NCBI GenBank assembly: GCA_958510825.1
Contig: OY294045.1
Location: forward strand, 98,516,988 to 98,580,987
Direction of reading: 5' to 3'
Source of the DNA: Brachypterus glaber
Lineage: Eukaryota > Arthropoda > Insecta > Coleoptera > Kateretidae
DNA: 64,000 nucleotides
Below the pieces are notes generated by a model, which saw only the letters and a list, made by a program, of their open reading frames with translations, was not told the DNA's origin and did no database searches. Position numbers and translations under genes: made by a program. This document shows, in pieces, positions 22,555-33,661 of the stretch (positions are counted from its first letter, which is position 1; each line of letters opens with the position of its first letter).

Positions 22555-23935
22555 CGTTTTTTGAATTTTTTTTTCGACAAACCAAATTTTTTTTTATGAA
22601 TCGATTAACCATTCCCCTGAGAACATTTTAGGTGAAAATTAAAAAAATCTATTTGGCGCTTTTTTTTAATTTTGTTCTTTGTACGTTTTTAACGTATAAA
22701 TTCGGAATATCTATACTGGAGTTGTTAAGGATTTCAGAAAATGGGACTTGTTACATGTCATTTTAAAGGTTTTTTCTTGCTCAATACAACGATAATTTGC
22801 AATCAAAAATCGGTTTACTAAATCTCGAGATAATGGGGCACAAATAGTTAAATTATTTTAAAATTTGTAATTTTGCAAAAATAGGCCCTCAGAAAAAAGT
22901 AATATAGGACATGTGATAGCTCATTTAAAAGCTCTTTTTATGTTAATTATGATGAACTTAATTTTTATAAAATCGGTGTCACTGATCTCAAAATATTTGA
23001 CTTTATATCATTGTAATTATGGTCATATATTTAATTTTGTGGTAAAAACAGCTATTGGTAAAATCTGAGATACGCCTTATTACATATTATTTTAAACGAC
23101 ATTTAATAGTAATTAAAACAACGTTTTACTTTTTAAAATCGGTTCAGTATTTCAGAATATATTGGACCAGAAAAAAAGTATGAATTTAATTTTTTCCTAA
23201 ACGTTATACATATACGTAGGCATGTTACGTAATTCGCACCTTAACATGATTAATATTATTGAAAATACGTATATTTATTATATTTACGTATTATACTTCC
23301 ATGTATAAGATTTTTTAAAGAATAAATGTCATGATTTTTTTTTCTGGTCCAATATTTTCTGAACTACTGAACCGATTTTAAAAAGAAAAAAAATATTTTA
23401 ATTACCATTAAATGTAGTTTAAAATGATATGTAATAAGACCTATCTCAGCTTTTACCAGTAGTAGTTTTTACCAAAAAATTAAATATATGACCAAAATTA
23501 TAATTATGTAAAGTTAAATAATTCGAAAATGTTTGCAGCGATTTTTAAAAATTTAACATCGTCATAATCAGCATAAAAAGAGTTTTTAAATGAGCTAATA
23601 CATGTCATATATTAGTTTTTTCTGAATGTCTATTTTTGCAAAATTACAAATTTTAAAATATAATTTAACTATTTGTGGCCCATTATCTCGAGATTCAGTG
23701 AATCGATTTTTGATTGAAAATCATCATTGTATTAAGCATGAAAAAACCTTTAAAATGACGTGTAACATGTCCTATTTTCTTGGATCCTTAACAACTCCAG
23801 CATAGATAATCCGTTAAAAACGTACAAAAAATAAAATAAAAAAAAAGCGTCAGATAGATTTTTTTTAATTTTCACCTAAAATGTTCCCAGGGACAAACAT
23901 TTGGTTTGTCGAAAATAAAATAAAACGCTAAAACC
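22555..23935. mobile_element. 1.38-kb foldback element with arms near 600 bp
   Basis: Left arm (about 22555-23180) and right arm (about 23335-23935) are complementary with scattered mismatches. Landmarks are TTTCGACAAACCAAA at the left against TTTGGTTTGTCGAAAA at the right, and ATCTCGAGATAATGGG against CCATTATCTCGAGAT. The loop is about 150 bp. It has no coding capacity and is older than the hairpin at 19095, judged by arm divergence. Confidence 0.82.
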
Positions 23936-23980
23936 CTATAGTGCATGTCGTATCTTTAAGATCGCTAGCAATTTCTGATT

Positions 23981-24122
23981 TGGGCCCAGTTTATCAGTGT
24001 ACAGTTAAAGCCCTATCTAAAAGATAAAGTCTCAGTTAATAGCAAATTCTGAATTTTGGTTGGAGTTGCTATGGTTATTACGTGTCAGCTAAATTTAGCC
24101 GCATTTTGATAAACCCAGCCTT
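23981..24122. mobile_element. Short MITE
   Basis: 142 bp with ends TGGGCCCAGTTTATCA and TGATAAACCCAGCCTTA, and inner CAGTTAAAG / CAGCTAAATT similarity. Non-coding. Confidence 0.65.
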
Positions 24123-24253
24123 AGACATCAAAATAATGAAATCCGAAGTATTAAACCAAAAAGATTCATCCAAAACTGAACAAACTTTAATGGCAATTGT
24201 GTTCCATCAAGATACAGATATCTTCAAGTAATTTTCTAATGTTGACAACTTAC

Positions 24254-24438
24254 CCTGGTGGTGTTGGTGGATGAAACGGTGCCACCGGAGGTGGCATCCT
24301 AGGATCCCACACATATCGCCCATCATGGGTACGCTGATCCACTGGCAAGGGCGCATGAAAAGCCGCAAACGCCGACGGAAACTGCATCGGTAGACCCGCG
24401 GACATAGATGAATGGAAATCAGCCTCTTTTTCCGGCAT
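24254..24438 (-). CDS. First coding exon of an unidentified host gene
   Basis: It starts at the ATG at 24436-24438, runs 61 codons plus 2 bases, and ends at CCAGG followed by GTAAGT (24248-24253), a consensus splice donor. An in-frame TGA lies 18 bases upstream, supporting the start. The peptide is rich in Pro, Met, Phe and Ala: it opens MPEKEADFHSSMSAG, then FPSAFAAFHAPLPVDQRTHD, GRYVWDP, and a PPPVAPFHPPTPPG end. This composition and the local rise in GC are unlike all surrounding DNA. It resembles the proline-rich N terminus of a nuclear regulatory protein, but I do not recognise the gene and give no function. Later exons would lie to the left, probably beyond the window, so the LTR element and other repeats in 1-24247 may occupy its first intron. 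Confidence 0.72.
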
Positions 24439-24960
24439 GTCACTATAATTAACTCACAAATCACAGTCTTTTCCAATCATACCACAAGCAGAAGAACCTA
24501 TTAACAGTTCTTGGCGAAAAAACAGTCCATGGGGCTAAAACAAAATCCATGACACTAGTCAGAGCACATGATTTTTTTTGTCACTTGGTCCACATGTCAA
24601 TAAAAATGTCATAAGCGTGTCAAAACGGTGCACATGATCTAAATGCTGCGTACTATGTCGGCGCGTAAGTTACGGGGCTTGCGAACGGACTAACTAGAGT
24701 AGAAGCAGTTGACAGGCCGGGCTACATCTCAACTAACGAGTGTGGGAAAGAGGGGCCGGGCGGCAGGGGAGGGGCCTACGCCAGACCGAGGGAATGGACT
24801 TGCATTCTCTCTTACGAAGAGTATGATTGGGGCTATGTCTTCTTCTTCGGTTAACACCGTGAAATAATGCTTAATTTTGATATAGACATCAACACACGAT
24901 TTGACAATAAACGAGATAATTTGCTGTGAAAAAATGAGGAAATATGTCATTATCATGTCT
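24439..24960 (-). promoter_or_regulatory. Probable 5' UTR and promoter region of the host gene
   Basis: The segment is markedly GC-richer than its surroundings, especially 24600-24850 (GGGGCCGGGCGGCAGGGGAG near 24752). It lies directly upstream of the exon and lacks repeats. It contains a short upstream frame starting ATGATTGGAAAAGAC (24480 leftwards) that ends before the main ATG. No TATA box or initiator was pinned down. Confidence 0.5.
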
Positions 24961-25080
24961 TTTTATTGTAATTTACCTTTATAAAGCTTCAGATTTTTTT
25001 AAATTATTTTTTTTTAAATAATAATTAATATTCTTAAAAAATAATTTATTTTTACTAAAAATTTTAAGCGTGTTTTTTTT

Positions 25081-25986
25081 GGCAGGGGTCTTACCTCGAA
25101 AAAATTTACCTCGCAAGCAATTACCTCGAAAATAATTACCTCGAAAAAAATTACCTCTTACACCGTTACCTCGAAAAATTTTATCTCGAAGGCCAATTAC
25201 GTCGCACGAAAATTACCTCGAAAGCACATTAACTCGAAACAAAATACCTCGAACGGACATTAGCTCGCATAAAAAATTACCTCTAAAAAAATTCTTAAAA
25301 ATTATAAAAAAAACCAAACCATACAATTTTTTTTTTAGAAAAAAAAAGGGAAATTTAACAGCAATAAACTTATTATATATTAATAATATAATATTATACA
25401 AAAAGAAGGTATTTGAAATCACAAATAATCCAAAGGCTGTCAATAAATCTACAGCAACATTTTTTATAAAATAAATAAATAATTAACAATAAATGATCTT
25501 CCTATGCAAGAAATTTTACCACATTTTCCAAATTTCCAAAAAAAAACTTGTCTTTGTACACACCATCTTTATAATACAAAGTTTTTATACACCACTAATT
25601 TATCTTTCGCGAACTCTCGATATAGGTTAATCGATTCATTTTGAAATAATTACTAAAACTAAAAGCTTATAGTTGCCCGTAAATTAAAATTTAATCAATA
25701 AATAATAAAATATGAGCAAAAAAACTACAATATACAAAAATCGCAAAAAGAAACAGATAAAAAATTAAAAAAAGGCCTTTTCGAGGTAAAAGCCGTTCGA
25801 GGTAAAATCTTTCGAGGTAATGTACTTCCGAGGTAACGACTTTTCGAGGTAATGTTCTTTCGAGATAATTTTTTTTGAGGTAACGTCCTTTCGAGGTAAT
25901 GTCCTTTCGAAGTAAATTTTTTCGAGGTATTTTTTTCGAGGTATTTGCTTTCGACGTAAATGTTTTCGAGGTAAAACCGGCTCCCG
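25081..25986. mobile_element. Element with opposed arrays of 13 TTACCTCGAAA-like units
   Basis: The left array (25091-25290) has 13 units of 15-17 bp, each opening TTACCTCG or a close variant. The right array (about 25774-25974) has 13 units in inverse orientation, each closing TCGAGGTAA or a variant. Spacer bases between the motifs are not conserved. The ends CAGGGGTCTTACC and GGTAAAACCGGCTC are roughly complementary, and T-rich flanks could be an 8-9 bp duplication with one mismatch. The AT-rich core (25291-25773) has no transposase. It looks like a non-autonomous DNA transposon with subterminal binding-site arrays; the family is not recognised. Confidence 0.8.
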
Positions 25987-26256
25987 TTTATTTTATGATT
26001 CAATTCAATTAGGTTCAAATATTGAAAAAAAAAGTTTATTTATTGGTGTATTTTTAACCCGTGGCATCTTCTCTTGTTAAATGTTTTTATAAATGTCTTT
26101 GATTATTTGCAAGCCAAAATTTCTCTCTAAAATGTTTTTTAGTTTAGTAGACAAAAGAATTTGAGAAGATCGTGACAAAAGGCGTAGATTATATCAATTC
26201 GGGTGCGATTCGCGTAACTTCGGTCTAATTCGTTTGTGCAGCGTGTTAGAGTTAAG

Positions 26257-26400
26257 GCATATGCACAGCCTCGCATAACACGTATAGTACATAAGGATTT
26301 GATACCGTGATTGGCTTACAAGATACATGACGACACATCAAGCCAATCACGGCATCGCATTCTTATGTACTATGCGTGTTATGTGAGGCTGTGGATATGC
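26257..26400. repeat. Intact palindromic repeat (empty-site relative of the LTR target)
   Basis: The left arm opens AAGGCATATGCACAGCCTCG and the right arm closes GAGGCTGTGGATATGCCCTT. Arms are about 65 bp; the centre reads ACAAGATACATGACGACAC. It shows the uninterrupted form of the site occupied by the LTR element at 1559. Confidence 0.85.
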
Positions 26401-26424
26401 CCTTGCCCGCCACCCACAGGCTCT

Positions 26425-26520
26425 ATGCGAGCCTAACATAACGTTAAAAGCCTGCGTACAAGACATATGACGGCACACCAAGCCAATAACGGCATCATAT
26501 GTTATGTATTATACTAGTTA
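26425..26520. repeat. Degenerate second copy of the same palindrome
   Basis: GCCTAACATAACG, GTACAAGACATATGACGGCA and CCAAGCCAATAACGGCATC match the preceding copy with many changes. Confidence 0.65.
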
Positions 26521-27356
26521 TACAAACCTCTAGGTGGCGCTTTAGATATTAGTCACTGCATGTTTTATTGCTTCATTAAAACAAAATATTTTGTTTTTCA
26601 AAAAACGAAAAAATTTGAAAAAAAAAAAGATTAATAGTTTTACCCGTCCCGCTTTTTGTAAAAACAGTCTTACTCTAAAACTTTGGATAAGGAACCTATG
26701 GCCAACTTTGACGTCCTTATCTAAAAGCGTTCTCGAGTTATCATTTTTTTTTTCTATATAAAACGTTAAAAGGCAATAATTTTTTTTACTGACAAGGAAA
26801 GTAATATTGAAAAAACCAACAGTTAAAAATTGGTTTGGACTTTAAAAGGTAAATATACTTATTACACTTTATTTTATAGTTAACAACCTAGGAACGACAC
26901 CGAATACTGGAATTTGTTCGCTTATCTTAAAAAAGAAAAAAAACGTATTTATATGCACACTGTTTTTGTTTTACTTTTTATTTTATTTGAGTGTAAGACA
27001 AAAGAGCAAAATTAAATGAATTGTCTTACTTTAAAATAAAACAAAACAAGAGTTACATAACAATAATAATGTATTTTTTCTTCAAGCGTACTAAAATGTT
27101 ACTATTTTATAACTGAACACACTAGTTAGAAGTGATCTATTTTTTACAGTAAAAAAATGAGTTCATTGTTGTACGCCGTAAAAAAAGTTAGTTAGCAAAA
27201 CCACCACTGGCGGCAGCACTCTTTGACTTTGATGACAGCCATACTTCAAACTTGTTTGTTTATTATGTAAACAGGTGGTTGACACGAGATTCTGTGCAAA
27301 AACCTCGTGTGAAATTGATTAAAAATGATTGGAAAAGAATATGTGGTTTATACACC
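26521..27356. other. No supported gene
   Basis: AT-rich. The segment 27170-27340 is less AT-rich and ends in a short frame starting ATGATTGGAAAAGAATATG (27325), which runs straight into the next transposon and is not supported as coding. Confidence 0.4.
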
Positions 27357-27358
27357 TG

Positions 27359-27781
27359 CACGGAAAGAAATTAGTGGGCTCTGCGCTATACATTATAAGA
27401 TATTTGGTAACAGTGGCAAATTATAGTGATTTAAGCTATAGATTATAAGTGACACAATAACTAATAATGTTAAAAATAAATTGGAAACGATTATATATAT
27501 TACAGACACGATTATATTTATTACAGGCACTATTATAAATTTACAGAAATTTTATTATATTATAAAAATTATTAGACGGACAATAATTAAATCTATTTAA
27601 GCTATAAATGCCATACTATTTGTTATATTTTATTATTCACTAAACAATTAAAGTATTTCATATAAATTTTTACACTGACTGCCATAATTGTAAGAGAAAG
27701 CCTTGTATTTATATAATAAGCGATTATAATTTGCTTGGTATGTGTGTTATAGCGCTCCTAGCTATAATTTTTTTTTCCGTG
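27359..27781. mobile_element. CACGGAAA-ended element (423 bp)
   Basis: Ends CACGGAAAGAAATTA and AATTTTTTTTTCCGTG, with subterminal GCGCTATA and TATAGCGC. It is flanked by TG on both sides (27357-27358, 27782-27783), a 2-bp duplication. The interior is dense in ATTATA/TATAAT words. Non-coding. See the shared-architecture finding. Confidence 0.75.
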
Positions 27782-28252
27782 TGCAAAATTTTAATATAAA
27801 ATTTTTTTTCATTGTCATATTCGTTTTCAGGGCCCAAAAATAAGTGGAAAAACTTACTTTATTTTTTTTTTGTGGTTTTAATTAAAAATTATAAATGATC
27901 AAAAATGATTAAAATTTGCGTAATACTTGAACGTTACCTTAGGGGTTTTTGAAGTTGCTGAAATAGAATCTGATAATAATAAAAAGTCCAAAGTCCAAAT
28001 TAAACTTAGACCAATTAGCTATAAAATATTACAAAATCACAAAAATAATAATTCTTCTTTAAAGAAGGATTATTCAAAACATTTTTTTGGAAACAGAATT
28101 AATTATTTGAAATTTTGGCGAAGGCGCGCTTAATGAAGGTGGTAATCTTTGGTTTAGATTATAACTAAATAGTTTTGCCATGCTATGGGTTAGATGAGAT
28201 CTTATAATTTGTCATCACTTTGTTAAATAGTATTTAAAATACCTACAAGGGC

Positions 28253-28345
28253 GAAAAGTTAAATTTTTCGATTGAGTAGGTTTTTAGAAGTCGAGGGCCT
28301 CCGGCCCGAGGGTAATAAACCTACGAATCAAAATTTAACTTTTTG
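28253..28345. repeat. Palindrome with GAGGGCC/GGCCCGAG apex
   Basis: Arms AAAAGTTAAATTTTTCGATT and AATCAAAATTTAACTTTT, second arms GTAGGTTT and AAACCTAC, apex GAGGGCCTCCGGCCCGAG. The arm sequence recurs in part at 33240-33300. Confidence 0.7.
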
Positions 28346-28582
28346 TATTATAAAATATTTGTATTATAAAATATTTTTTATTCGATTGTTACTTATTTTA
28401 ATAAATTATTGAAACATGTTTAATTCTAAATTGCAAAAACTAGTTCTTTTTACTTTCTTGTTAAGAACTGGATAATTTTATTCAAAAAGTGTTTTCATCC
28501 AGCTGTTTTGGCTATTTTGAAGTTTGAACGGTTTATTTTTACAGACCCGTGATTAATAGGCCTATTAATCAGGGCCGTGGAT

Positions 28583-28875
28583 AATAGTTATTTATGGTAC
28601 TAGTGGGTAAAGTAAGATCGAGAGGGCAATATCGGTTTACCCATGAGTGCCATACAAGGTTTTATCCAATAAATAGCTTAGGAATTCATATTTTTATTAA
28701 AAATTTTAATGATATTTACAAGAAAATAATTTGACAAGTGACAGTTGAGTGGGTAAAATAAATAATTATCCACTCAATAAAGTAAAAGCCACGCGGGGGT
28801 TATTATTGAGTTTATCTATTTAAAATAAAGCTGGTAATTGTCTTATTATCTGTATGTATTGGATAAATAACTATT
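28583..28875 (+). mobile_element. AATAGTTATTTAT-ended MITE, copy 1
   Basis: Ends AATAGTTATTTATGG and GGATAAATAACTATT. The body (GAGTGCCATACAAGG, CCACTCAATAAAGTAAAAGC) matches 38010-38347 in inverse orientation. The apical hairpin present in copy 2 is reduced to a short GATCGAGAGG here. Confidence 0.78.
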
Positions 28876-29319
28876 ATTTTATAATTAGGTTTCATCATAA
28901 ACTATTCTCGATCGGTCGAGACCGTTCAATTTAAATCGGTTAATTCAATGTGACCAATGATTTTGTCAAGTACCAAATAAGGTATGGGTATTTGGTTCAT
29001 CGGCGTGGCCAAAAGTACGTATAGGGAATAATCACAATTTGGCAATTGCAGGTTATTGTAAATAATGTCACGGCGATTTGCTTCGTACGAAATAACTGTA
29101 ATTTGTGAAAAACTCGCTGTTTTCCTTTCTTGGACATGTTCCTTGATGTCGGCATGTCATTTGCAATATTTGATATCTTATTTTACAAACAAGTTGAAAA
29201 ATATTGCTATAATGCTTAACATTTTATAATATACTCTGTAGGTACAGTGGAAAAATGAAAATAAGAGTATATTTAAAAACTGCTGCCAAAAAATAATACT
29301 GTCCCGTTAGGTTTATTAA

Positions 29320-29979
29320 TAGTATATTAAAGTACTAGTTTCATAACATACGTTTTTAGCGCACGAGTACAAGTTTAGAAAACGAGCCGCTTGCGGCGAG
29401 TTTTCTAAAGTACTAGTGCTCTAAAAACGTGTTATGAAACGAGTGCTTTATACATTTTTTTCTATTTTGCTTTAAAATTAAAAAAACTCACATTTAAATT
29501 GATGTCTGATTTAGGGATTTTTATTATGGGTTGGCATTACAGTTTACACTATGTTTAAAATTCTAAGAACAAATGATATTTAGATATCACGATTCAAGTA
29601 CTGGACGATCAAGCTTCAGCATCGTGCTAAGCCATCTTTCATGATGTGCCTCGTGTATTTTTGTTTTGCCATCTTTTATGATGGGCCTCGAGTATTTTTA
29701 TGTTAATGTTTTATGTACAAGTAAAAGTGAACCATATATATGGTTATTAATCGTGCGAACTGTTGAATTTTAAGTGAATAATAATGGACGTTTGAAGATA
29801 GTTTTTTTGTGTGTTTTTAATGATAACTTTTTATATTAGCGTGGAAATTTCTACAGTAGTAATTTATCAGTGATAGTGCGCAAGTCAGGATACATATCCG
29901 ATTAGTACTTGCGCACTGGAAACCTCATGATTATATAGAGAAACCCTGGTTAATTATTCGGAAGAAAAAGACCAAATAA

Positions 29980-30012
<33 letters not shown>

Positions 30013-30373
30013 TTTTGATATATTTTACAGTCATCTCTTCTTTTTTCACTGCAATTAACCAGTCCACAATTTTAACACGGTAAAAAATAACCCAAACACA
30101 AAATTTTGTAGAAAATTAAACTATAAATCGACATTAACATTTGCACGCAAAACGTCAAGAGATAGGCTTTTGTATGTTGCCAACCCAACAGAAAAAAAGT
30201 AGAGACCTCTTATGGGCCTATAAGAACACGCAAAATGCGTGTGATTATGAGCTTATAAGAGTCGCAATATAGAAAAAACATATATTAAAACACTCGTCGC
30301 AAGTGGCTCGTTTTCTAAACTTGTACTCGTACACTAAAAACTTTTTTTATGAAACTAGTACTTTAATATACTA
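29320..30373 (+). mobile_element. TAGTATATT-ended MITE, copy C, carrying a retroposon
   Basis: The most complete copy: both outer arms (TAGTATATTAAAGTACTAG and its inverse) and both GAAAACGAGCCGCTTG-type inner arms are present. TTAA lies on both sides (29316-29319, 30374-30377), a possible TTAA duplication, although TTAA is itself palindromic. A 427-bp insertion splits the body. Confidence 0.85.
29582..30008 (+). mobile_element. Retroposon-like insertion ending in (GA)n
   Basis: Flanked by GATATTT (29575-29581 and 30009-30015), and absent from copies A and E of the MITE, so its borders are clear. It ends ACCAAATAAATAGAGAGAGA with a GA tract (29982-30010). No box A/B or open frame is recognised. 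It may be a SINE or the 3' end of a LINE. Confidence 0.65.
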
Positions 30374-30701
30374 TTAAATACTTCTGGCAAATCCGAATCT
30401 ACAGTAAATGTTACCGGGTCTATGCTGCCCATGCTGGGCTGGGCTGCTCATTTTTTTGATACACTGAAAAACTGTCTAATATTCTGAAAATCTCATCTGC
30501 AATTTCAGTGTAACAAAACAATGAGCCCATAAAGTGCCTTTTGTATGAAAAATTCGTGTTCAGCATCCCAAAATGCATAAGAATAGGTGGGTCTCAACCC
30601 CAGCAAAGACAACTTTTATTTTTTGTGGGTCTGGGTTATTGAACTAACTAGAAATATAATTATTTGCGCATGCGTAAGTATAACTGGGTGTCGTTATTAT
30701 A

Positions 30702-30910
30702 TCACGTAACCAAATTGTACCAAAATTCATACACTTCACACCCCGTTTCTCGCGTTATTATAGATTATAGAGATTTCATATTTTAGATACCCCCCTAATA
30801 GGGTGTGTTAGGGGGGGTGGGTAGCCAAAATATGAAATCTCTACAGCCTTGAATAACGCGAGAATCGAGGTATGAAGTGTATGAATTTTGGTACAATTTG
30901 CGTTACGTAA
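30702..30910. repeat. 209-bp palindrome
   Basis: Arms CACGTAACCAAATTGTACC and GGTACAATTTGCGTTACGTA, continuing through TTTCTCGCGTTAT / ATAACGCGAGAA to a C/G-rich loop (ACCCCCCTAA / TTAGGGGGGG). Non-coding. Confidence 0.8.
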
Positions 30911-31019
30911 TACTTGAACGTGAAATTAAGTATGCGCAGTGTAATCATAAAATGGCGATTTCTCCCGTTAGATTAGACAGGGACAAAAGTTCTACCCAAA
31001 AAGGATAAAAGACATACAT

Positions 31020-31110
31020 ACACTCCCACTTCCACCCAACCAAACAAATTCTGTATTTGTTCTTTGTTGAAGAAATACAATATTTACTTGGCGGGGCGAA
31101 AAGTGTTACT
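31020..31110. repeat. Hairpin repeat related to the next one
   Basis: CACCCAACCAAACAAATTC and ATTTACTTGGCGGGGCG resemble 31207-31298 with more mismatches. Confidence 0.55.
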
Positions 31111-31206
31111 ATTATTTTTATTAAAGAAATTACTGGCGCCATCTAAATTTTAGTAGAATTATCTTATTCTACAGATTCACATTAGCTATGTTCGTTCGTG
31201 CCGCTC

Positions 31207-31298
31207 AGTACTACACTTTCCGGCCAACCAAATAAATACTGTATTTGTTGTATGAAAAACAAATACAGTATTTACTTGGTTGGCTGAAAAGTGTAGCA
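31207..31298. repeat. 92-bp palindrome
   Basis: GTACTACACTTTCCGGCC pairs with GGCTGAAAAGTGTAGCAC, and AATACTGTATTTGTT with AACAAATACAGTATT, leaving an 8-base loop. Confidence 0.8.
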
Positions 31299-31636
31299 CA
31301 ATGAGATAGAGATAGGGTAGACGTCTTTTGTTTCAGAATTCTAGTTGTAGAGAGCTCCATTGCTTATATTTCTTATTAATTTTTGTTAATTTTTAAATAA
31401 ACTAACCTTTAAAATATATAAAAAACATAAAATACAAATGAAATATTGTCTTGATAACGTCAAATTGTTACAAAAAATAAGTAGGACTGGTGAATTATAA
31501 CGGCGAGTATTTTTTTTTGTAAACTAGTGTTATCGCTTGGTAATTTACATTAATCGGAATAAATTCAGTTATGACTCATCAACGTTGAAAATAAACACAG
31601 AAACATAGGCTTACGGAATAAGTGTGCCAAATTATG

Positions 31637-31949
31637 AGGGAAAGGTCACTAAATGTTGTTTTACATAAAATATTACATGGTAACTACGATTCTAACTTAT
31701 TAGATTTTATTAACTTAAAAGTACCATTTCATGTTAATAGATTTACTGATACATTTGTCACATACACATCGATTAGTAATCTAAATCAAAACTCTGCATT
31801 TTGTAGGATTACTACTTATTTTAATAAAAATCTGATATCTGTTGACATATTTAACTGTTCTTTAAATACTTTTAAACGCAAAATAATAAAGTTTTTGAAG
31901 ACGAATAGATAGATAATTTTGCTTGTATTTCATATCTTTATTCTACATG

Positions 31950-31991
<42 letters not shown>

Positions 31992-32190
31992 CTTTTTCTG
32001 TAACAAATTCATTTCCCCTTAACATTAGGCTTATTACTTATTAATATTTCTGTTTTTTTTTACATGTATTCATAATTTAAGGCTACTCTACTTGTTTGTC
32101 TCTGTAAACCAGTGACCCCCTATTTTGGGACTTGTTCCTGTTGGGAGTTCAATTGTATAAATAAATAAAAAAAATAAATAAATAAAACAT
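31637..32190 (+). pseudogene. 5'-truncated non-LTR retrotransposon 3' end (Jockey/CR1-like)
   Basis: A frame (31622-31912) encodes a typical C-terminal segment of a Jockey/CR1-type reverse transcriptase: RSLNVVLHKILHGNYDS, LLDFINLKVPFHVNRF, NQNSAFCRI, and a closing NCSLNTFKRKIIKF. A 3' UTR follows with a (TA)n tract (31949-31976) and the tail AATAAATAAAAAAAATAAAT near 32160-32188. The element lacks its endonuclease and most of the reverse transcriptase, so it is a dead-on-arrival copy. Clade assignment rests on motif memory alone. Confidence 0.72.
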
Positions 32191-33230
32191 TTGACGACTA
32201 TTTTGTTACACACAACAATATTGACTATACATATTAACTATAAATATGTAAATATATCGGTGTTTTTCGTAGAAAATAAAAATGTAAATATTTAAAACCT
32301 CACATCACAGATAGAATCGACGCAACGTCTATGCGAGCACTGGAAATTCGCCGATGACTGGTAATTTATATCAGTTTTTACCGTGTAATAAAAACTGCAG
32401 ACGACTTGTAGAAAATAAACAATACTTACAAACAATTGGTAATTGATTCTTTAAACACATGGTCGTTTGAAGCTTTTTGGTCTTGTGATTTTTTTACAAA
32501 ATTCTCACTACCTTATACAGTTAAGTTAAAAAAAAAAAGTAAATTACGTTATTTGGGTAACTGTCCGTTAATTAATAAATAAAATGAAGCTAAACAACAC
32601 GATCGAAAATTTTAAATTTAAAATCAGAGTTCGTAGAAAGATATATCTACATATCTATAAATAAAAAATATATACCCACTGTTGGTGTCTTGTGGTCTTG
32701 TTTCAATAGTTCAAACCATATTTTCCTCCTTTTCTTTTTTTGTTGCCGTTAAAGATATTATAGCAATATAGGTTACAAATCCATTAATGGATCAATTGAT
32801 GGCTAACAAAGGTGTAGATTTAAGTTTGATGTTCAGGTGCCTCTTTTTTAACCTTTTTAATGAGTTAAATTTGTCTTCTTTTATGTTGAAAATGGCGCCT
32901 ATACCGTCAACCATCTTTATACCTAACTAACCACCAACATCCTAACTAGCCACCTTTTAAGGTGCCACCCAAAAAAATAAATTATGGTTAATTTTTATTA
33001 ATTAATCTTAGATGTATACCTACCTACCTTGTAATTTAAATATAACATAATTAAAAATAATATATATTTCTTTGATAGCTAGCTATGTACGTTACATAAG
33101 TTTTATCGGTATTTAAATTAATAATTTTTTATTGTACTTAATAATTTTAACAATTTAACCTATTATTAATTATTTGAAGTTTTTAATTACTACTCATATC
33201 ATTGTTTTTCATTAGAAATTCTAGGGCCTA
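32191..33230. other. AT-rich stretch, no gene seen
   Basis: No supported repeat or coding signal. Confidence 0.4.
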
Positions 33231-33298
33231 GGGCCATAAAGTTGAACTTTTCGCCCGCATAAAATAAAAAAATGGCTCTTTTAGAATCAATCGAATAA

Positions 33299-33435
33299 AA
33301 TAGTATATTATTTACCAAGTGAGAGAAGTTTAACATTTTTGACCTGCGTCAAATTGCGGGATGAGCGCGTTAGCGCGAAGCCCGCAAGACGCGGTCTAAA
33401 ATGTTAAATCTTCACTCACGTGGAAAATATAGTAT
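33299..33435. repeat. Palindrome with GCGCGTTAGCGCG apex
   Basis: Ends AATAGTATATTATTTACCA and GGAAAATATAGTATT, arms AAGTTTAACATTTT and AAAATGTTAAATCTT, apex GCGGG ATGAGCGCG TTA GCGCGAAG CCCGC. It belongs with the palindromes at 13841, 15236 and 42953. Confidence 0.78.
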
Positions 33436-33661
33436 TTTTTTCACTACCAGTACAATTAATTAGCTATTTACTTATTTGGACTTTTATTTATTTTACTAAA
33501 ATTTAATGAAAAAGCTTATACATTTAAAATATCACGCTGGCCGTTCGCGGCCATTAAAAAACAAATGAATAACTTGACATTTCTGGCAGAATTTTTCTGG
33601 TGATCTGCTGAAATTATTAAGTTAAAGTGTTTCCGTGTTAAGTGTAATAAAACATATAAAA

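Noticed and set aside
24207..24476. 89-codon frame overlapping the first exon in another phase
   Set aside because: It runs through the splice donor and lacks the compositional bias of the exon frame.
25091..25290. CRISPR-like or zinc-finger-like short periodic array
   Set aside because: Spacers are only 4-9 bp and the array has an inverted partner at the far end of the same element; it reads as a transposon end.
25725..26018. 97-codon minus-strand frame with repeated SKRYLE-type phrases
   Set aside because: It is a translation of the TCGAGGTAA array and not a protein.
27325..27420. Short frame MIGKEYVVYTPA near a possible promoter
   Set aside because: After 12 codons it enters the CACGG transposon; the ATGATTGGAAAAGA start also seen at 24480 is probably coincidence.
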